Under the pieces are notes generated by a model. The model did not search any database and was not told the origin of the DNA. It was given only the letters and a program-made list of their open reading frames with translations. From Lutibacter litoralis (GTDB taxonomy: Bacteria; Bacteroidota; Bacteroidia; Flavobacteriales; Flavobacteriaceae): a DNA stretch of 64,000 nucleotides. Made by a program: the position numbers and the translations under genes. Of the stretch, positions 6,064 to 14,808 are shown piece by piece (the first letter of the stretch is position 1; every line of letters starts with the position of its first letter). The stretch covers positions 1 through 64,000 of the forward strand of contig NZ_BMNS01000007.1 in NCBI RefSeq assembly GCF_014646675.1, in the 5' to 3' direction.

Positions 6064-6105
6064 ACAAAAAAATGAGAACAATATGCTTACATAAGTTCTC
6101 ATTTT
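6064..6105 (-). terminator. Terminator downstream of gpmI
   Basis: Stem AAAATGAGAAC / GTTCTCATTTT (6069-6079 and 6095-6105). Read on the reverse strand it is followed by seven T. It lies just after the gpmI stop at 6138. Confidence 0.65.
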
Positions 6106-6137
6106 AAAATATTTAATTCAATGTTTTTTGCAGTACA

Positions 6138-7655
6138 TTAAACTAATGAATGTCTTGTCATTGCTTTTGGTTGTTCAATGCCCATTAATTTTAAAATTGT
6201 TGGCGCAATATCACCTAAAACACCATCTTTAATGTTTTTTATATCGTTATCTACAATTATAAAAGGAACTGGGTTAGTTGTATGTGCTGTATGTGGAGAA
6301 CCATCAGGGTTTTTCATTGTTTCACAATTACCATGATCTGCAATTACAATAGTAGTATAATTGTTTTCGTTAGCCGATGTAATAACCTCTTTAACACATT
6401 GGTCAACAGCTTCACAAGCTTTTATAGCAGCATCCATATCTCCTGTATGTCCAACCATATCACCATTTGCAAAATTTAAACATACAAAATCTACTTCTCC
6501 TTTTTTAAGTTCAGGAATAATTGCGTCTTTAATTTCATACGCACTCATTTCAGGTTTTAAATCGTAGGTGGCAACTTTTGGTGATGGGCATAGTAAACGT
6601 TTTTCACCATTAAATTCTTGCTCTCTCCCTCCTGAAAAGAAGAAGGTAACGTGTGGATATTTTTCAGTTTCAGCAATTCTAATCTGTTTCTTATTAGCTT
6701 TTTCTAAAACTTCACCTAATGTATCTTCTAAATTATCGGTATTGTAAATAACATTGATATTTTTAAAAGTTTCATCATAGTTAGTCATTGTTACATAATG
6801 TAACATCAAGGTTTTCATTCCAAATTCTGGAAAATCTTTTTGAGTTAAGACCTCTGTTAATTCACGACCTCTATCAGTTCTATAATTAAAGAAAATAACA
6901 ACATCGTCAGCTTTTATTTGCGCTTTTGGGTTGCCATTATCATCTGTCATAATAATAGGTTTGATAAATTCGTCGGTTATATTTTCCGCGTAGGTTGCTT
7001 CAATACTTTTAATGGCATCGTTACTTTTCTCACCAGTTGCATTTACTAAAGCATCGTACGCTATTTTTACACGTTCCCAACGTTTATCTCTGTCCATTGC
7101 AAAATAACGCCCGGTAATTGTTGCCAATTCTCCAGTTGTTTTTGCCATATGTTCTTGGATATCATTTATAAAAAATTTACCCGATTTTGGATCGCAATCT
7201 CTACCATCTGTAAATGCGTGTAAAAACACATTTTCAGCATTGTTTTCAGCTGCAACATCTAACAACCCTTTTAAATGATCTATATGTGAGTGAATGCCTC
7301 CGTTAGAAACGAGTCCTAATAAATGAATATTTTTATTATTTTCTTTTGCGTAGGTTAAGGCATCTATTAAAACCTTTTCTTGTCCTAAAGTTTTATCTTT
7401 AACTGCCATGTTAATACGAACTAAATTTTGGTAAACAATTCTACCAGCACCTAAATTCATATGTCCAACTTCGCTATTTCCCATTTGTCCTTCAGGTAAC
7501 CCAACGTGTTCACCATCAGTACGTAAACTAGCGTTCGGGTATAAATTGTATAAATTATCTATATAGGAAGTTTTTGCGTTAAAAATTGCAGAAACTTTAG
7601 GGTCTTGTGTAATTCCCCAACCATCTAAAATCATTAAAATTACTTTCTTATTCAT
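6138..7655 (-). CDS. gpmI: 2,3-bisphosphoglycerate-independent phosphoglycerate mutase
   Basis: 505 residues, full length for the dimanganese enzyme that interconverts 3- and 2-phosphoglycerate in glycolysis and gluconeogenesis. Visible: DGWG with metal-ligand D11, the catalytic Ser S61 in MGNSEVGHMNLGAG, the phosphoglycerate-binding region GGIHSH, and the late metal site ADHGNCE followed by HTAHTTNPVPFI. A -7 element TATATTTG lies on the reverse strand at 7682-7689, 27 nt before the start. It is a single-gene unit with its own terminator. Confidence 0.98.
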   Translation of the reverse strand: MNKKVILMILDGWGITQDPKVSAIFNAKTSYIDNLYNLYPNASLRTDGEHVGLPEGQMGNSEVGHMNLGAGRIVYQNLVRINMAVKDKTLGQEKVLIDALTYAKENNKNIHLLGLVSNGGIHSHIDHLKGLLDVAAENNAENVFLHAFTDGRDCDPKSGKFFINDIQEHMAKTTGELATITGRYFAMDRDKRWERVKIAYDALVNATGEKSNDAIKSIEATYAENITDEFIKPIIMTDDNGNPKAQIKADDVVIFFNYRTDRGRELTEVLTQKDFPEFGMKTLMLHYVTMTNYDETFKNINVIYNTDNLEDTLGEVLEKANKKQIRIAETEKYPHVTFFFSGGREQEFNGEKRLLCPSPKVATYDLKPEMSAYEIKDAIIPELKKGEVDFVCLNFANGDMVGHTGDMDAAIKACEAVDQCVKEVITSANENNYTTIVIADHGNCETMKNPDGSPHTAHTTNPVPFIIVDNDIKNIKDGVLGDIAPTILKLMGIEQPKAMTRHSLV

Positions 7656-7803
7656 TCTTAAATCTATTTAATTTTGAAGTTCAAATATACGAAGTATTCA
7701 CGGTAAGCACCTTGTAATTAGGTATTAAATTACTCTTAAAACTACTAAAACGATTGCGATATAATTAATTTTAAGACAAGGTTAAAGTATTGTTAATTAG
7801 AGA

Positions 7804-7822
7804 AATTCTTGTAACAAGAATT
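7804..7822. promoter_or_regulatory. Perfect 19-bp palindrome upstream of the ankyrin gene
   Basis: AATTCTTGT-A-ACAAGAATT, 47 nt before the ankyrin start at 7870 and 10-15 nt upstream of a possible -7 region (TCTTTTG near 7833-7839). Position and symmetry fit an activator or repressor site; the cognate protein is unknown. Confidence 0.45.
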
Positions 7823-7869
7823 AAAACATAAAGTCTTTTGAATATAAATAAATTTTTAATTGAATCATT

Positions 7870-8274
7870 ATGAAAAAAACAATCTTATCTATCGTTTTAT
7901 TATTATCTGTATTTTTAGTTTCAGCCAAAACTGATTTAACCGAAAAAATTCCTGATAAATTTTCAACAAGTGTAAATGCTTTTTGCAAATTAATACAAAT
8001 GGGAGATTTTTATGCTGTACAAGCATTAATTGAAGAAGGGGAAGACGTTAATGCAAGATCAACTGGCTTAACACCTTTAATGTTTGCTGCAAGGTATAAC
8101 AAAACCAAAATTGCAAAATTACTTATTGATAATGGTGCAAAACTAAAACTTAAAGCCACTAATAATGGTTTTACAGCTCTTAAATGGGCCGAAACATCAA
8201 ATGCTAAAGAAACATACAATGTAATTAAAGATGCGCTTCAAAACGAAAAAAATAAGAAGAGAAAAAAGAAATAA
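7870..8274 (+). CDS. Exported ankyrin-repeat protein
   Basis: 134 residues. An N-terminal signal sequence (to about residue 20, SAKT) suggests periplasmic location. Two to three ankyrin units follow: GDFYAVQALIEEGEDVNARSTGLTPLMFAA, then NKTKIAKLLIDNGAKLKLKATNNGFTALKWAE. The tail is very Lys-rich. Ankyrin repeats bind proteins; the partner is unknown. Small periplasmic ankyrin proteins (AnkB type) support catalase activity in some bacteria, and the convergent dps neighbour fits an oxidative-stress link, but this is inference. Confidence 0.85.
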   Translation: MKKTILSIVLLLSVFLVSAKTDLTEKIPDKFSTSVNAFCKLIQMGDFYAVQALIEEGEDVNARSTGLTPLMFAARYNKTKIAKLLIDNGAKLKLKATNNGFTALKWAETSNAKETYNVIKDALQNEKNKKRKKK

Positions 8275-8292
8275 CTGATTGCCATTATAAAT

Positions 8293-8331
8293 AAAAAATC
8301 TCAGGTTAAATCTTTAACCTGAGATTTTTTA
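8293..8331. terminator. Strong bidirectional terminator between ankyrin gene and dps
   Basis: An 18-bp perfect stem, AAAAAATCTCAGGTTAAA (8293-8310) with its complement (8313-8330) around a two-base loop, with A and T runs on both sides. It serves the two convergent genes. Confidence 0.85.
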
Positions 8332-8360
8332 TTTAAGTAGTTTATAAGAAACTATTAGTA

Positions 8361-8873
8361 TTACTTAGTCCAAGAGGTAAACATCCAGTTTCTCTTTTCT
8401 AGTGCTCTCATAAAATCGGTTATTATTTGTTCTGTTACATTATCTCCAGTATCTAATGCCGCATTTACAACATTTAACATTTTATGGTGCAAAATATCAT
8501 AATCTTTAAGCAACTGGGTTACCATTTCAATTGGTGACATTTTAGCTGCATTGGCTTCTTTAATTTCAGAAACGGATAAAATCTCTGTCATTGTCATTGA
8601 AGGTTTAATACCAAATACACGTATTCTTTCGGCTAAAACATCAATATTTTCTTTAACGGTATTGTACTCATCTTCAAATTCTTGATGTAATTCGAAAAAA
8701 TCGGGACCATCAACATTCCAATGAAAATTTCTTAGTTTATGATAATGTACAATGTAATTAGCAATTAATTCATTCAAATGAACTACAATTTCAGCTGTTT
8801 CTAAATAGGTAAATCCTAATTTTCTATATGTTTTTTTTGATGTTGTATTTGTGTTTTTTGTAAGAGTTTCCAT
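8361..8873 (-). CDS. dps: Dps-family DNA-protection / ferritin-like protein
   Basis: 170 residues of four-helix ferritin-like fold. The ferroxidase signature is visible as HKLRNFHWNVDGPDFFELHQEFEDEY: the His of HWNV and the D and E residues form the intersubunit iron site. Dps dodecamers oxidise ferrous iron with peroxide and coat DNA in starved cells. The N-terminus has a Thr/Asn/Lys-rich tail that could contact DNA. It stands alone, with a 270-nt upstream region (8874-9145) in which I see only a weak TTAGAC-N9-GTCTAA repeat. Confidence 0.93.
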   Translation of the reverse strand: METLTKNTNTTSKKTYRKLGFTYLETAEIVVHLNELIANYIVHYHKLRNFHWNVDGPDFFELHQEFEDEYNTVKENIDVLAERIRVFGIKPSMTMTEILSVSEIKEANAAKMSPIEMVTQLLKDYDILHHKMLNVVNAALDTGDNVTEQIITDFMRALEKRNWMFTSWTK

Positions 8874-9145
8874 GTTTTTATAGTGTTTAATAATGAACGC
8901 AAGTTACGCCACCTAAATTAAGATGGTAACATTGCAAAATTGATTTTTAAGGTGGTAATTTAAAAGGTTGGGGTGATAAATAGTTAGACCTTATTAAAGT
9001 CTAAATAACAGAAATTTTATAATTATCTTTTGGTTGTGTCATATAAACAATATACAGATTTAATTGAAAAAGTCAAATTTTTAACATTTTTTAACAAGTT
9101 ATGAGCATTATACTACCTGAATTTTGAAATAACCTATTCTCAATA

Positions 9146-9928
9146 CTAGGAACTACTATTTTTATATTTTTTAATAGCTTCTTTAATTTTTTCAATTCTG
9201 TTTTCGGGATCTGGATGTGTACTTAATCTTTCATTTGTTTTATTTGGACCTGCAGCTTCTTTTATAATCTTCATAACGCCAATTAATTCAATAGGATTGT
9301 AGCCTGCATCTATCATAAATTTTACACCTAAATCGTCGCTTTCTAATTCATCTTCTCTGCCGTAACTCATATTAATAATGGTAGCCAATGCAGCCGCTCC
9401 TTGCACTGTACTTGGATCTATACCAACGGGAACACCACTTAGTATTCCCTCAGTTAAATTCTGTTTAGACATACGCTCTGCCGAATGTCTGCCTACAACA
9501 TGACCAATTTCATGAGCTAAAACACCAGCCAATTGATCTTCATTTTCTAACCTTGAAAATAGTGCGTAAGTAATAAAAATTTGTCCACCAGGTAAAGCAA
9601 AAGCATTTATTGTTTGCGCGTCTTTTAATAAATGAAAATCGTATTTATAGTTAGTTTGTTTGGCGATACTATTATGAACCAATTTTCTGCCAACTTGATC
9701 TACAAATTGTTGGTATTTTTGATCTGGATACAAACCGCCATGTTGTTGCGCCATAGTTGGTGCACTTTGTAAACCGATAGCAATTTCATCATCCACAGAG
9801 ATAGAAATATGTTGTTTTTTGCCTGTAAATTCATTTACTTCACTATTAGAAAAGTATTGAAATAGCGAAAAAATAATAATACCAGCTCCAATTAGCAATT
9901 TAATTTTAGAATTCCCTTTTCTTTTCAT
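9146..9928 (-). CDS. M48-family zinc metalloprotease, membrane-anchored
   Basis: 260 residues. An N-terminal hydrophobic segment (about 9-25) without a lipobox Cys anchors it in the membrane. The HEIGH zinc motif is at H139-H143 and the third ligand lies in the DELESDDLG region. Family relatives (BepA/LoiP type) degrade or help mature outer-membrane proteins in the periplasm. The late THPDPENRIEKI motif is typical of the family. It is a monocistronic gene, divergent from the hydroxylase at 10031. Confidence 0.92.
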   Translation of the reverse strand: MKRKGNSKIKLLIGAGIIIFSLFQYFSNSEVNEFTGKKQHISISVDDEIAIGLQSAPTMAQQHGGLYPDQKYQQFVDQVGRKLVHNSIAKQTNYKYDFHLLKDAQTINAFALPGGQIFITYALFSRLENEDQLAGVLAHEIGHVVGRHSAERMSKQNLTEGILSGVPVGIDPSTVQGAAALATIINMSYGREDELESDDLGVKFMIDAGYNPIELIGVMKIIKEAAGPNKTNERLSTHPDPENRIEKIKEAIKKYKNSSS

Positions 9929-10030
9929 CTTAAAAATATTACCTAGCGTTGTAAATATACAAAGTTAAATTTATGTGAAATAGATATCAGCATTTTGAAA
10001 AAATTGTAAATTGAACCCAGAATTATTTTT

Positions 10031-11779
10031 ATGAAAAACTCAATAGAATTTAATAAAGTTACCAAAAGATTGCCAAAACATTTACATAAGTTTATTGTAA
10101 AGCAACCTTATACGTTCTATACTGCGCAAAACCAAGCAGTTTGGCGGTATGTTATGCGGTTAAATGTAGATTATTTAAGCAAAGTTGCTCATAAATCGTA
10201 TTTAGAGGGTTTAAATAAAACTGGTATTTCTGTTGATGCTATTCCAAAAATGGAAGGAATGAACCGTATTTTAAAAGACATAGGTTGGGCAGCAGTTTCG
10301 GTAGATGGTTTTATACCACCAAATGCTTTTATGGAATTTCAAGCTTACAATGTGTTGGTAATTGCTTCAGATATTAGAACTATAGACCATATTAAATATA
10401 CACCAGCACCAGATATTATACATGAAGCTGCGGGTCATGCTCCAATAATTGCAAATCCAGAATATGCCGAATATTTAAGACGTTTTGGAGAAATTGGTTG
10501 TAAAGCAATTTCTTCTTCAAAAGATTTTGAAATGTATGAAGCCATTCGTTTACTTTCAATATTAAAGGAAGATCCAAATGCGACTGAAGTGGAAATTGAA
10601 AATGCACAACAAACTGTTGAAGATTTACAAAATAATATGGGCGAACTTTCTGAAATGGCTCAAATAAGAAATTTGCATTGGTGGACGGTTGAATACGGGT
10701 TGATTGGAACTTTAGAAAATCCTAAAATATACGGAGCAGGCTTATTATCATCTATTGGAGAAAGTAAATTGTGTTTAACCGATAAAGTAAAAAAAGTACC
10801 ATATTCCATTGAAGCTGCTCAACAAAATTTTGACATTACACAAACACAACCACAATTATTTGTAACACCAGATTTTGCGTATTTGAGTTTTGTTTTAGAA
10901 GAATTTGCCAATAAAATGGCATTGCGTAAAGGTGGATTAACAGGCGTTCAAAAATTAATTGACTCCAATAATTTAGGAACTATAGAGTTAAGTACTGGAA
11001 TTCAAATTTCAGGAGTTTTTACAAATGTAATTGATAATGGAACAAACAAGCCAATCTACATTCAAACAACTGGACCAACTGCTTTGGCAAGCAGAGACAA
11101 GGAACTAATTGGACATGGACGAACTTCTCATCCAGATGGATTTGGGAGTCCTATTGGTAAGCTAAAAGGAATTAATTTGGCAATTGAAAATATGTTTCCA
11201 AAAGATTTGGAAGTGTATGGTATTTATGAAGGTAAAAAAACAACCTTATTGTTTGAAGGAAATATTAAAGTTGAAGGTGAAGTTATTACTGGAAAACGCG
11301 ATTTAAAAGGTAAAATTCTGTTAATTTCTTTTAAAAATTGTACCGTAACTCATAATGATACAGTGCTGTTTAGACCAGCATGGGGAATATACGATATGGC
11401 AATTGGTAAAGAAATTGTTTCGGCATATGCTGGACCCGCTGATGCACAATCTTTTCAGGATATGGGACAGGTTTCTGATACTAAAACCCATAAAATTACC
11501 TATTCAGAAAAGGAAATAGAACTGCATAAAATGTATGCTGAAATAGCTGAAATGCGTTCAAAAAAGATTGAGACTAAGCGCTTACATTTAATATTAGAAA
11601 TCTTAAAAGAAAAATATCCGAACGAATGGCTTTTACCATTAGAAATGTATGAAATAGTACATAATTTAAAAACAGATTTAAGTGGTGAAATCTATAAATA
11701 TTTAATGCAACTTAAACATAATGAGGAGTATGCGAATTTATTAGATAGCGGATTAAAGTTGATTTTAAAGAATAATTAG
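10031..11779 (+). CDS. Aromatic amino acid hydroxylase with long C-terminal extension
   Basis: 582 residues. The pterin-dependent hydroxylase domain spans about 1-330. Iron ligands are H131 and H136 in DIIHEAAGHAP and the Glu of HWWTVEYGL near residue 220. It uses molecular oxygen and a pterin to hydroxylate Phe, Tyr or Trp; the substrate cannot be fixed from sequence, with Phe to Tyr most likely. Residues from about 330 to 582 form an extra region, about half beta-rich then helical, not found in classical phenylalanine hydroxylase (about 290 residues). Related long proteins occur in Bacteroidota. Confidence 0.9.
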   Translation: MKNSIEFNKVTKRLPKHLHKFIVKQPYTFYTAQNQAVWRYVMRLNVDYLSKVAHKSYLEGLNKTGISVDAIPKMEGMNRILKDIGWAAVSVDGFIPPNAFMEFQAYNVLVIASDIRTIDHIKYTPAPDIIHEAAGHAPIIANPEYAEYLRRFGEIGCKAISSSKDFEMYEAIRLLSILKEDPNATEVEIENAQQTVEDLQNNMGELSEMAQIRNLHWWTVEYGLIGTLENPKIYGAGLLSSIGESKLCLTDKVKKVPYSIEAAQQNFDITQTQPQLFVTPDFAYLSFVLEEFANKMALRKGGLTGVQKLIDSNNLGTIELSTGIQISGVFTNVIDNGTNKPIYIQTTGPTALASRDKELIGHGRTSHPDGFGSPIGKLKGINLAIENMFPKDLEVYGIYEGKKTTLLFEGNIKVEGEVITGKRDLKGKILLISFKNCTVTHNDTVLFRPAWGIYDMAIGKEIVSAYAGPADAQSFQDMGQVSDTKTHKITYSEKEIELHKMYAEIAEMRSKKIETKRLHLILEILKEKYPNEWLLPLEMYEIVHNLKTDLSGEIYKYLMQLKHNEEYANLLDSGLKLILKNN

Positions 11780-11813
11780 TAACCACTGTTACTAATTTTT
11801 ATATATTATAACT

Positions 11814-11821
11814 TATATTTG
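11814..11821 (+). promoter_or_regulatory. -7 element (TATATTTG) of the rhodanese gene
   Basis: A Bacteroidota-type TAnnTTTG element that overlaps a possible TTG start at 11819. This rules that start out and supports the ATG at 11846. Confidence 0.6.
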
Positions 11822-11845
11822 CCCAAAATTAAAAATATAAAAAGA

Positions 11846-12157
11846 ATGAGTTTTTTCGGATTATTTGGAGGAGGTACTAGTGAATCATCCATTGAAGAAT
11901 ATTTAAAAGAAGGTGCAGTAGTTATAGATGTTAGAACAATAGATGAGTATGAAAGCGGCCATGTAAATGGTTCAAAAAATATTGTTTTAAATTCAATTCC
12001 ATCAAAAGTTAATGAAATTAAGGCATTAAATAAGAAAGTGATTGCTGTTTGTAGAAGTGGCGCAAGAAGCGGACAAGCGACTTCATTTTTAAAACAACAA
12101 GGTATTGATGTAATCAACGGAGGGCCTTGGCAGAATGTGGCTAAGTTTGTAGATTAA
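11846..12157 (+). CDS. Rhodanese-like domain protein
   Basis: 103 residues from the ATG at 11846, chosen because an upstream in-frame TTG lies in the promoter. A single rhodanese domain with active-site Cys C69 in the loop CRSGARSG, and the usual VIDVRTIDEYESGHV motif. It transfers sulfane sulfur in the cytoplasm. No signal peptide: the Gly-rich N-terminus FGLFGGG is short. A weak hairpin with a T run follows at about 12184-12211. Confidence 0.93.
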   Translation: MSFFGLFGGGTSESSIEEYLKEGAVVIDVRTIDEYESGHVNGSKNIVLNSIPSKVNEIKALNKKVIAVCRSGARSGQATSFLKQQGIDVINGGPWQNVAKFVD

Positions 12158-12277
12158 TCTACAATACTAATATTAAAATCTTAAAGGCTCTTAATTTCAG
12201 AGCTTTTTTTATTGATAATATTTCCACAATCACCAAAACAGTGAAATACTTTTTTCTATAAGTTAAATTAGAACAGA

Positions 12278-12391
12278 TTAACAGCCGCAATTAGTTTTGC
12301 AGTTGCGCTTCTTTTTAGATTTGAAAAAATATTTTTTAACTAAAAATCCAATGGCTAAACCTAGGGCTATATAAACTAAAATGTCTTGCAT
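12278..12391 (-). CDS. FeoB-associated Cys-rich membrane protein (37 residues)
   Basis: A tiny gene whose ATG overlaps the feoB stop (TAATG). It encodes one transmembrane helix (about residues 4-18, ILVYIALGLAIGFLV), a Lys/Arg-rich stretch, and a Cys tail with three cysteines in NCKTNCGC. This matches the family of FeoB-associated Cys-rich membrane proteins that follow feoB in many Bacteroidota; a role in ferrous iron transfer to or from FeoB is presumed. Translational coupling to feoB is likely. Confidence 0.85.
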   Translation of the reverse strand: MQDILVYIALGLAIGFLVKKYFFKSKKKRNCKTNCGC

Positions 12392-14502
12392 TAACTTAAA
12401 ATATTAAAGGCTAAAAATGCTGATATATAGGCTAAAATACCCATACCTACTAATTGAAGTAGTGGCCATTTCCAGCTGTTAGTTTCTCTTTTTACTATTG
12501 CCAAAGTACCTATGCATTGCATTGCAAATGCGTAAAATAGTAGTAATGAAATTCCAGTAGGTATGTTAAATCTTTTTTCTCCTGTTTCTGTGTTAATCTC
12601 AGCAGACATGCGTTGTTTTATAGTGCTTGCATTTTCTCCATCACTATCTACATTATAAATAGTAGCTAAGGCGCCTACAAAAACCTCACGAGCAGCAAAT
12701 GAACTAATCAATGCAATACCAATCTTCCAATCGTATCCCATTGGTTTAATAATAGGCTCAATTGTTTTACCCATATGCCCAATATAAGAATTTTCTAATT
12801 TATAGGAAGCTATCTTTTTTTGAAGTTCTTTTGTTGAAATATCTTTATTTTTAATATTAGAAGTAATTGTCTGTTCCGCATTTTTAAAAGTATCTGGCCC
12901 GTTTGAAGCTAAAAACCATAGTACTATTGAAAGTGCCAATATAATTTTACCAGCACCAAAAATAAAAGCTTTTGTTTTTTCAATTACTTCATAAAAAATA
13001 TTTTTTAATGAAGGAATTTTATAATTGGGCATTTCTATTACAAACAAACTTTTGGTATTTATTTTTAATACTTTATGTAATAAAATAGATGATGCGATTG
13101 CTGCAGTAAAACCTAATAAATACAATGCCATCATTGTTAAACCTTGTAAATTAAGAATGCCAAAAACAGCTTTATTTGGAATTACTAAGGCAATTAAAAT
13201 TGCATATACAGGTAATCTTGCAGAGCAAGTTGTAAATGGTACAACTAAAATAGTAATCAACCGTTCTTTCCAGCTGTTTATGTTTCTAGAAGCCATAATT
13301 GCAGGAATTGCACAAGCAGTACCCGAAATTAAAGGGATTACACTTTTGCCGCTCATTCCAAATTTTCGCATTATTTTATCCATTAAAAATACTACACGAC
13401 TCATGTAGCCAGTTTCTTCTAAAATGGAAATAAACGTAAATAAAATGGCTATTTGGGGAATAAAAATAATAACACCACCAATACCTGGAATTATACCTTC
13501 AGCAATTAAATTTGTAAAAGTTCCAGGTGGCATAACTGTTTTTACCCAAGAACTTAAACTAGCAAAAGCAGTGTCAATTAAATCCATGGGATAACTTGCC
13601 CATTCAAAGATACCTTGAAAAATAAATAGTAATATTAACGCAAATATTACATAACCAAATATTTTATGTGTTAAAATACGATCTAATATTCCACGTAAGT
13701 CACTAGCTTTTGAAGTATCAACAATAAACGATTCTTTTAAAATATCATTAATAATTTGATACCTTAAAATGGTTTCTTTGTGCTGATAACGTTTTATGCA
13801 TGAAATATCTTCCCTAAATTTTAATACTAATGCTTTTTGCTGATTACTTAAAAAATCGAATTCTTGTATTTGGGTAATTAATAACCACGATTTGTAAAGA
13901 GGAAATTCTTTAAAAGCATTTTTTAAATTTGTAAAATAATCTTTATCAATTCTATCTGTTATATTACTAATTGGGGCTGTATTTAGATTTTTATAATCTA
14001 AAATAGCAGCTTTAATTTGCTCAATGCCAATTCTTTTACGTGCACTTGCTAATACAATTTTTGTTTTTAATTGTGTTTCTAATAAAGGTACATTTATTTT
14101 AATTCCTTTACGATCCATTTGATCTACCATATTGATAACCAATATTGTAGGTATTCTCAAATCTTTTATTTGTGTAAATAAAAGTAAATTACGTTTTATA
14201 TTTTCTATATCTACAACTACAACAATTGCATCTGGGAAAGTATCGTTTTTTTCGTTTAAGAGGCTATCTAAAACCAGGGTTTCATCCATTGATGTTGGAT
14301 TGATACTATAAGTTCCTGGTAAATCTGTTATTACAGCTTTAGTAGTTTCATTTAATTTACAAAAACCCTGCTTTTTATCAACAGTAATCCCTGGATAATT
14401 TCCTACTTTTTGCTTTAAACCAGTAAGTTGATTAAATAGTGAAGTTTTTCCAGTATTTGGATTTCCAATTAAAGCAACTTTTACCGTATTGTTAATACTC
14501 AT
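12391..14502 (-). CDS. feoB: Ferrous iron transporter FeoB
   Basis: 703 residues. The N-terminal G domain has G1 GNPNTGKTS (about 14-22), G3 DLPGTYS and G4 NMVD. The membrane domain has the Gate repeats, with GTACAIPAIMASR and the CSARLPVY motif holding conserved Cys residues. It moves Fe(II) across the inner membrane driven by GTP/NTP turnover. Operon order is feoA-feoB-Cys-rich protein, with 6 nt between feoA and feoB. A palindromic operator lies upstream of feoA. Confidence 0.97.
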   Translation of the reverse strand: MSINNTVKVALIGNPNTGKTSLFNQLTGLKQKVGNYPGITVDKKQGFCKLNETTKAVITDLPGTYSINPTSMDETLVLDSLLNEKNDTFPDAIVVVVDIENIKRNLLLFTQIKDLRIPTILVINMVDQMDRKGIKINVPLLETQLKTKIVLASARKRIGIEQIKAAILDYKNLNTAPISNITDRIDKDYFTNLKNAFKEFPLYKSWLLITQIQEFDFLSNQQKALVLKFREDISCIKRYQHKETILRYQIINDILKESFIVDTSKASDLRGILDRILTHKIFGYVIFALILLFIFQGIFEWASYPMDLIDTAFASLSSWVKTVMPPGTFTNLIAEGIIPGIGGVIIFIPQIAILFTFISILEETGYMSRVVFLMDKIMRKFGMSGKSVIPLISGTACAIPAIMASRNINSWKERLITILVVPFTTCSARLPVYAILIALVIPNKAVFGILNLQGLTMMALYLLGFTAAIASSILLHKVLKINTKSLFVIEMPNYKIPSLKNIFYEVIEKTKAFIFGAGKIILALSIVLWFLASNGPDTFKNAEQTITSNIKNKDISTKELQKKIASYKLENSYIGHMGKTIEPIIKPMGYDWKIGIALISSFAAREVFVGALATIYNVDSDGENASTIKQRMSAEINTETGEKRFNIPTGISLLLFYAFAMQCIGTLAIVKRETNSWKWPLLQLVGMGILAYISAFLAFNILS

Positions 14503-14508
14503 TATTTG

Positions 14509-14736
14509 TTAGAAATTAACAATTGATATTTTTTCTGCTGTTTCTTTTCTAATTGCTAAGTGACTACCATTTACTTTAATATATAGAGGGTCTTGCATTG
14601 GTGCTACTTGAATTAATTGCACCTCAATACCAGGTAAACAACCCATTTCAAGCAATTTTAGAGGAATGTTTTCTAGACAAAGTTTTTCTATAAAAGCTTT
14701 CTCTCCAATTTTTAAATTTGCAATTGTTTTTAGCAT
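14509..14736 (-). CDS. feoA: Ferrous iron transport protein A
   Basis: 75 residues forming the SH3-like FeoA domain (KIGEKAFIEKL, then LLEMGCLPGIEVQLIQVAPMQDPLYIKVNGSHLAIRKE). It is a small cytoplasmic partner of FeoB and the first gene of the feo operon. Confidence 0.95.
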   Translation of the reverse strand: MLKTIANLKIGEKAFIEKLCLENIPLKLLEMGCLPGIEVQLIQVAPMQDPLYIKVNGSHLAIRKETAEKISIVNF

Positions 14737-14761
14737 TATTAAGAATGATTTTAAATAATAA

Positions 14762-14808
14762 GCAAATATACTAAATTAGAATCATTCTAAACAATGACAA
14801 TTATCATT
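14762..14808 (-). promoter_or_regulatory. feoA promoter with iron-box-like palindromes
   Basis: On the reverse strand, -7 TATATTTG (14762-14769) is preceded by the perfect palindrome TTAGAAT-S-ATTCTAA (14776-14790), which fills the spacer to a TTG at about -33. A second near-palindrome, AATGAYAATTRTCATT (14793-14808), resembles a Fur box. Position inside the promoter fits repression by an iron-loaded Fur or DtxR-type regulator; the regulator is not in this window. Confidence 0.6.

Noticed and set aside
8984-9004. Inverted repeat TTAGAC-N9-GTCTAA between dps and the M48 gene
   Set aside because: Short arms in AT-rich DNA and not aligned with a clear promoter.
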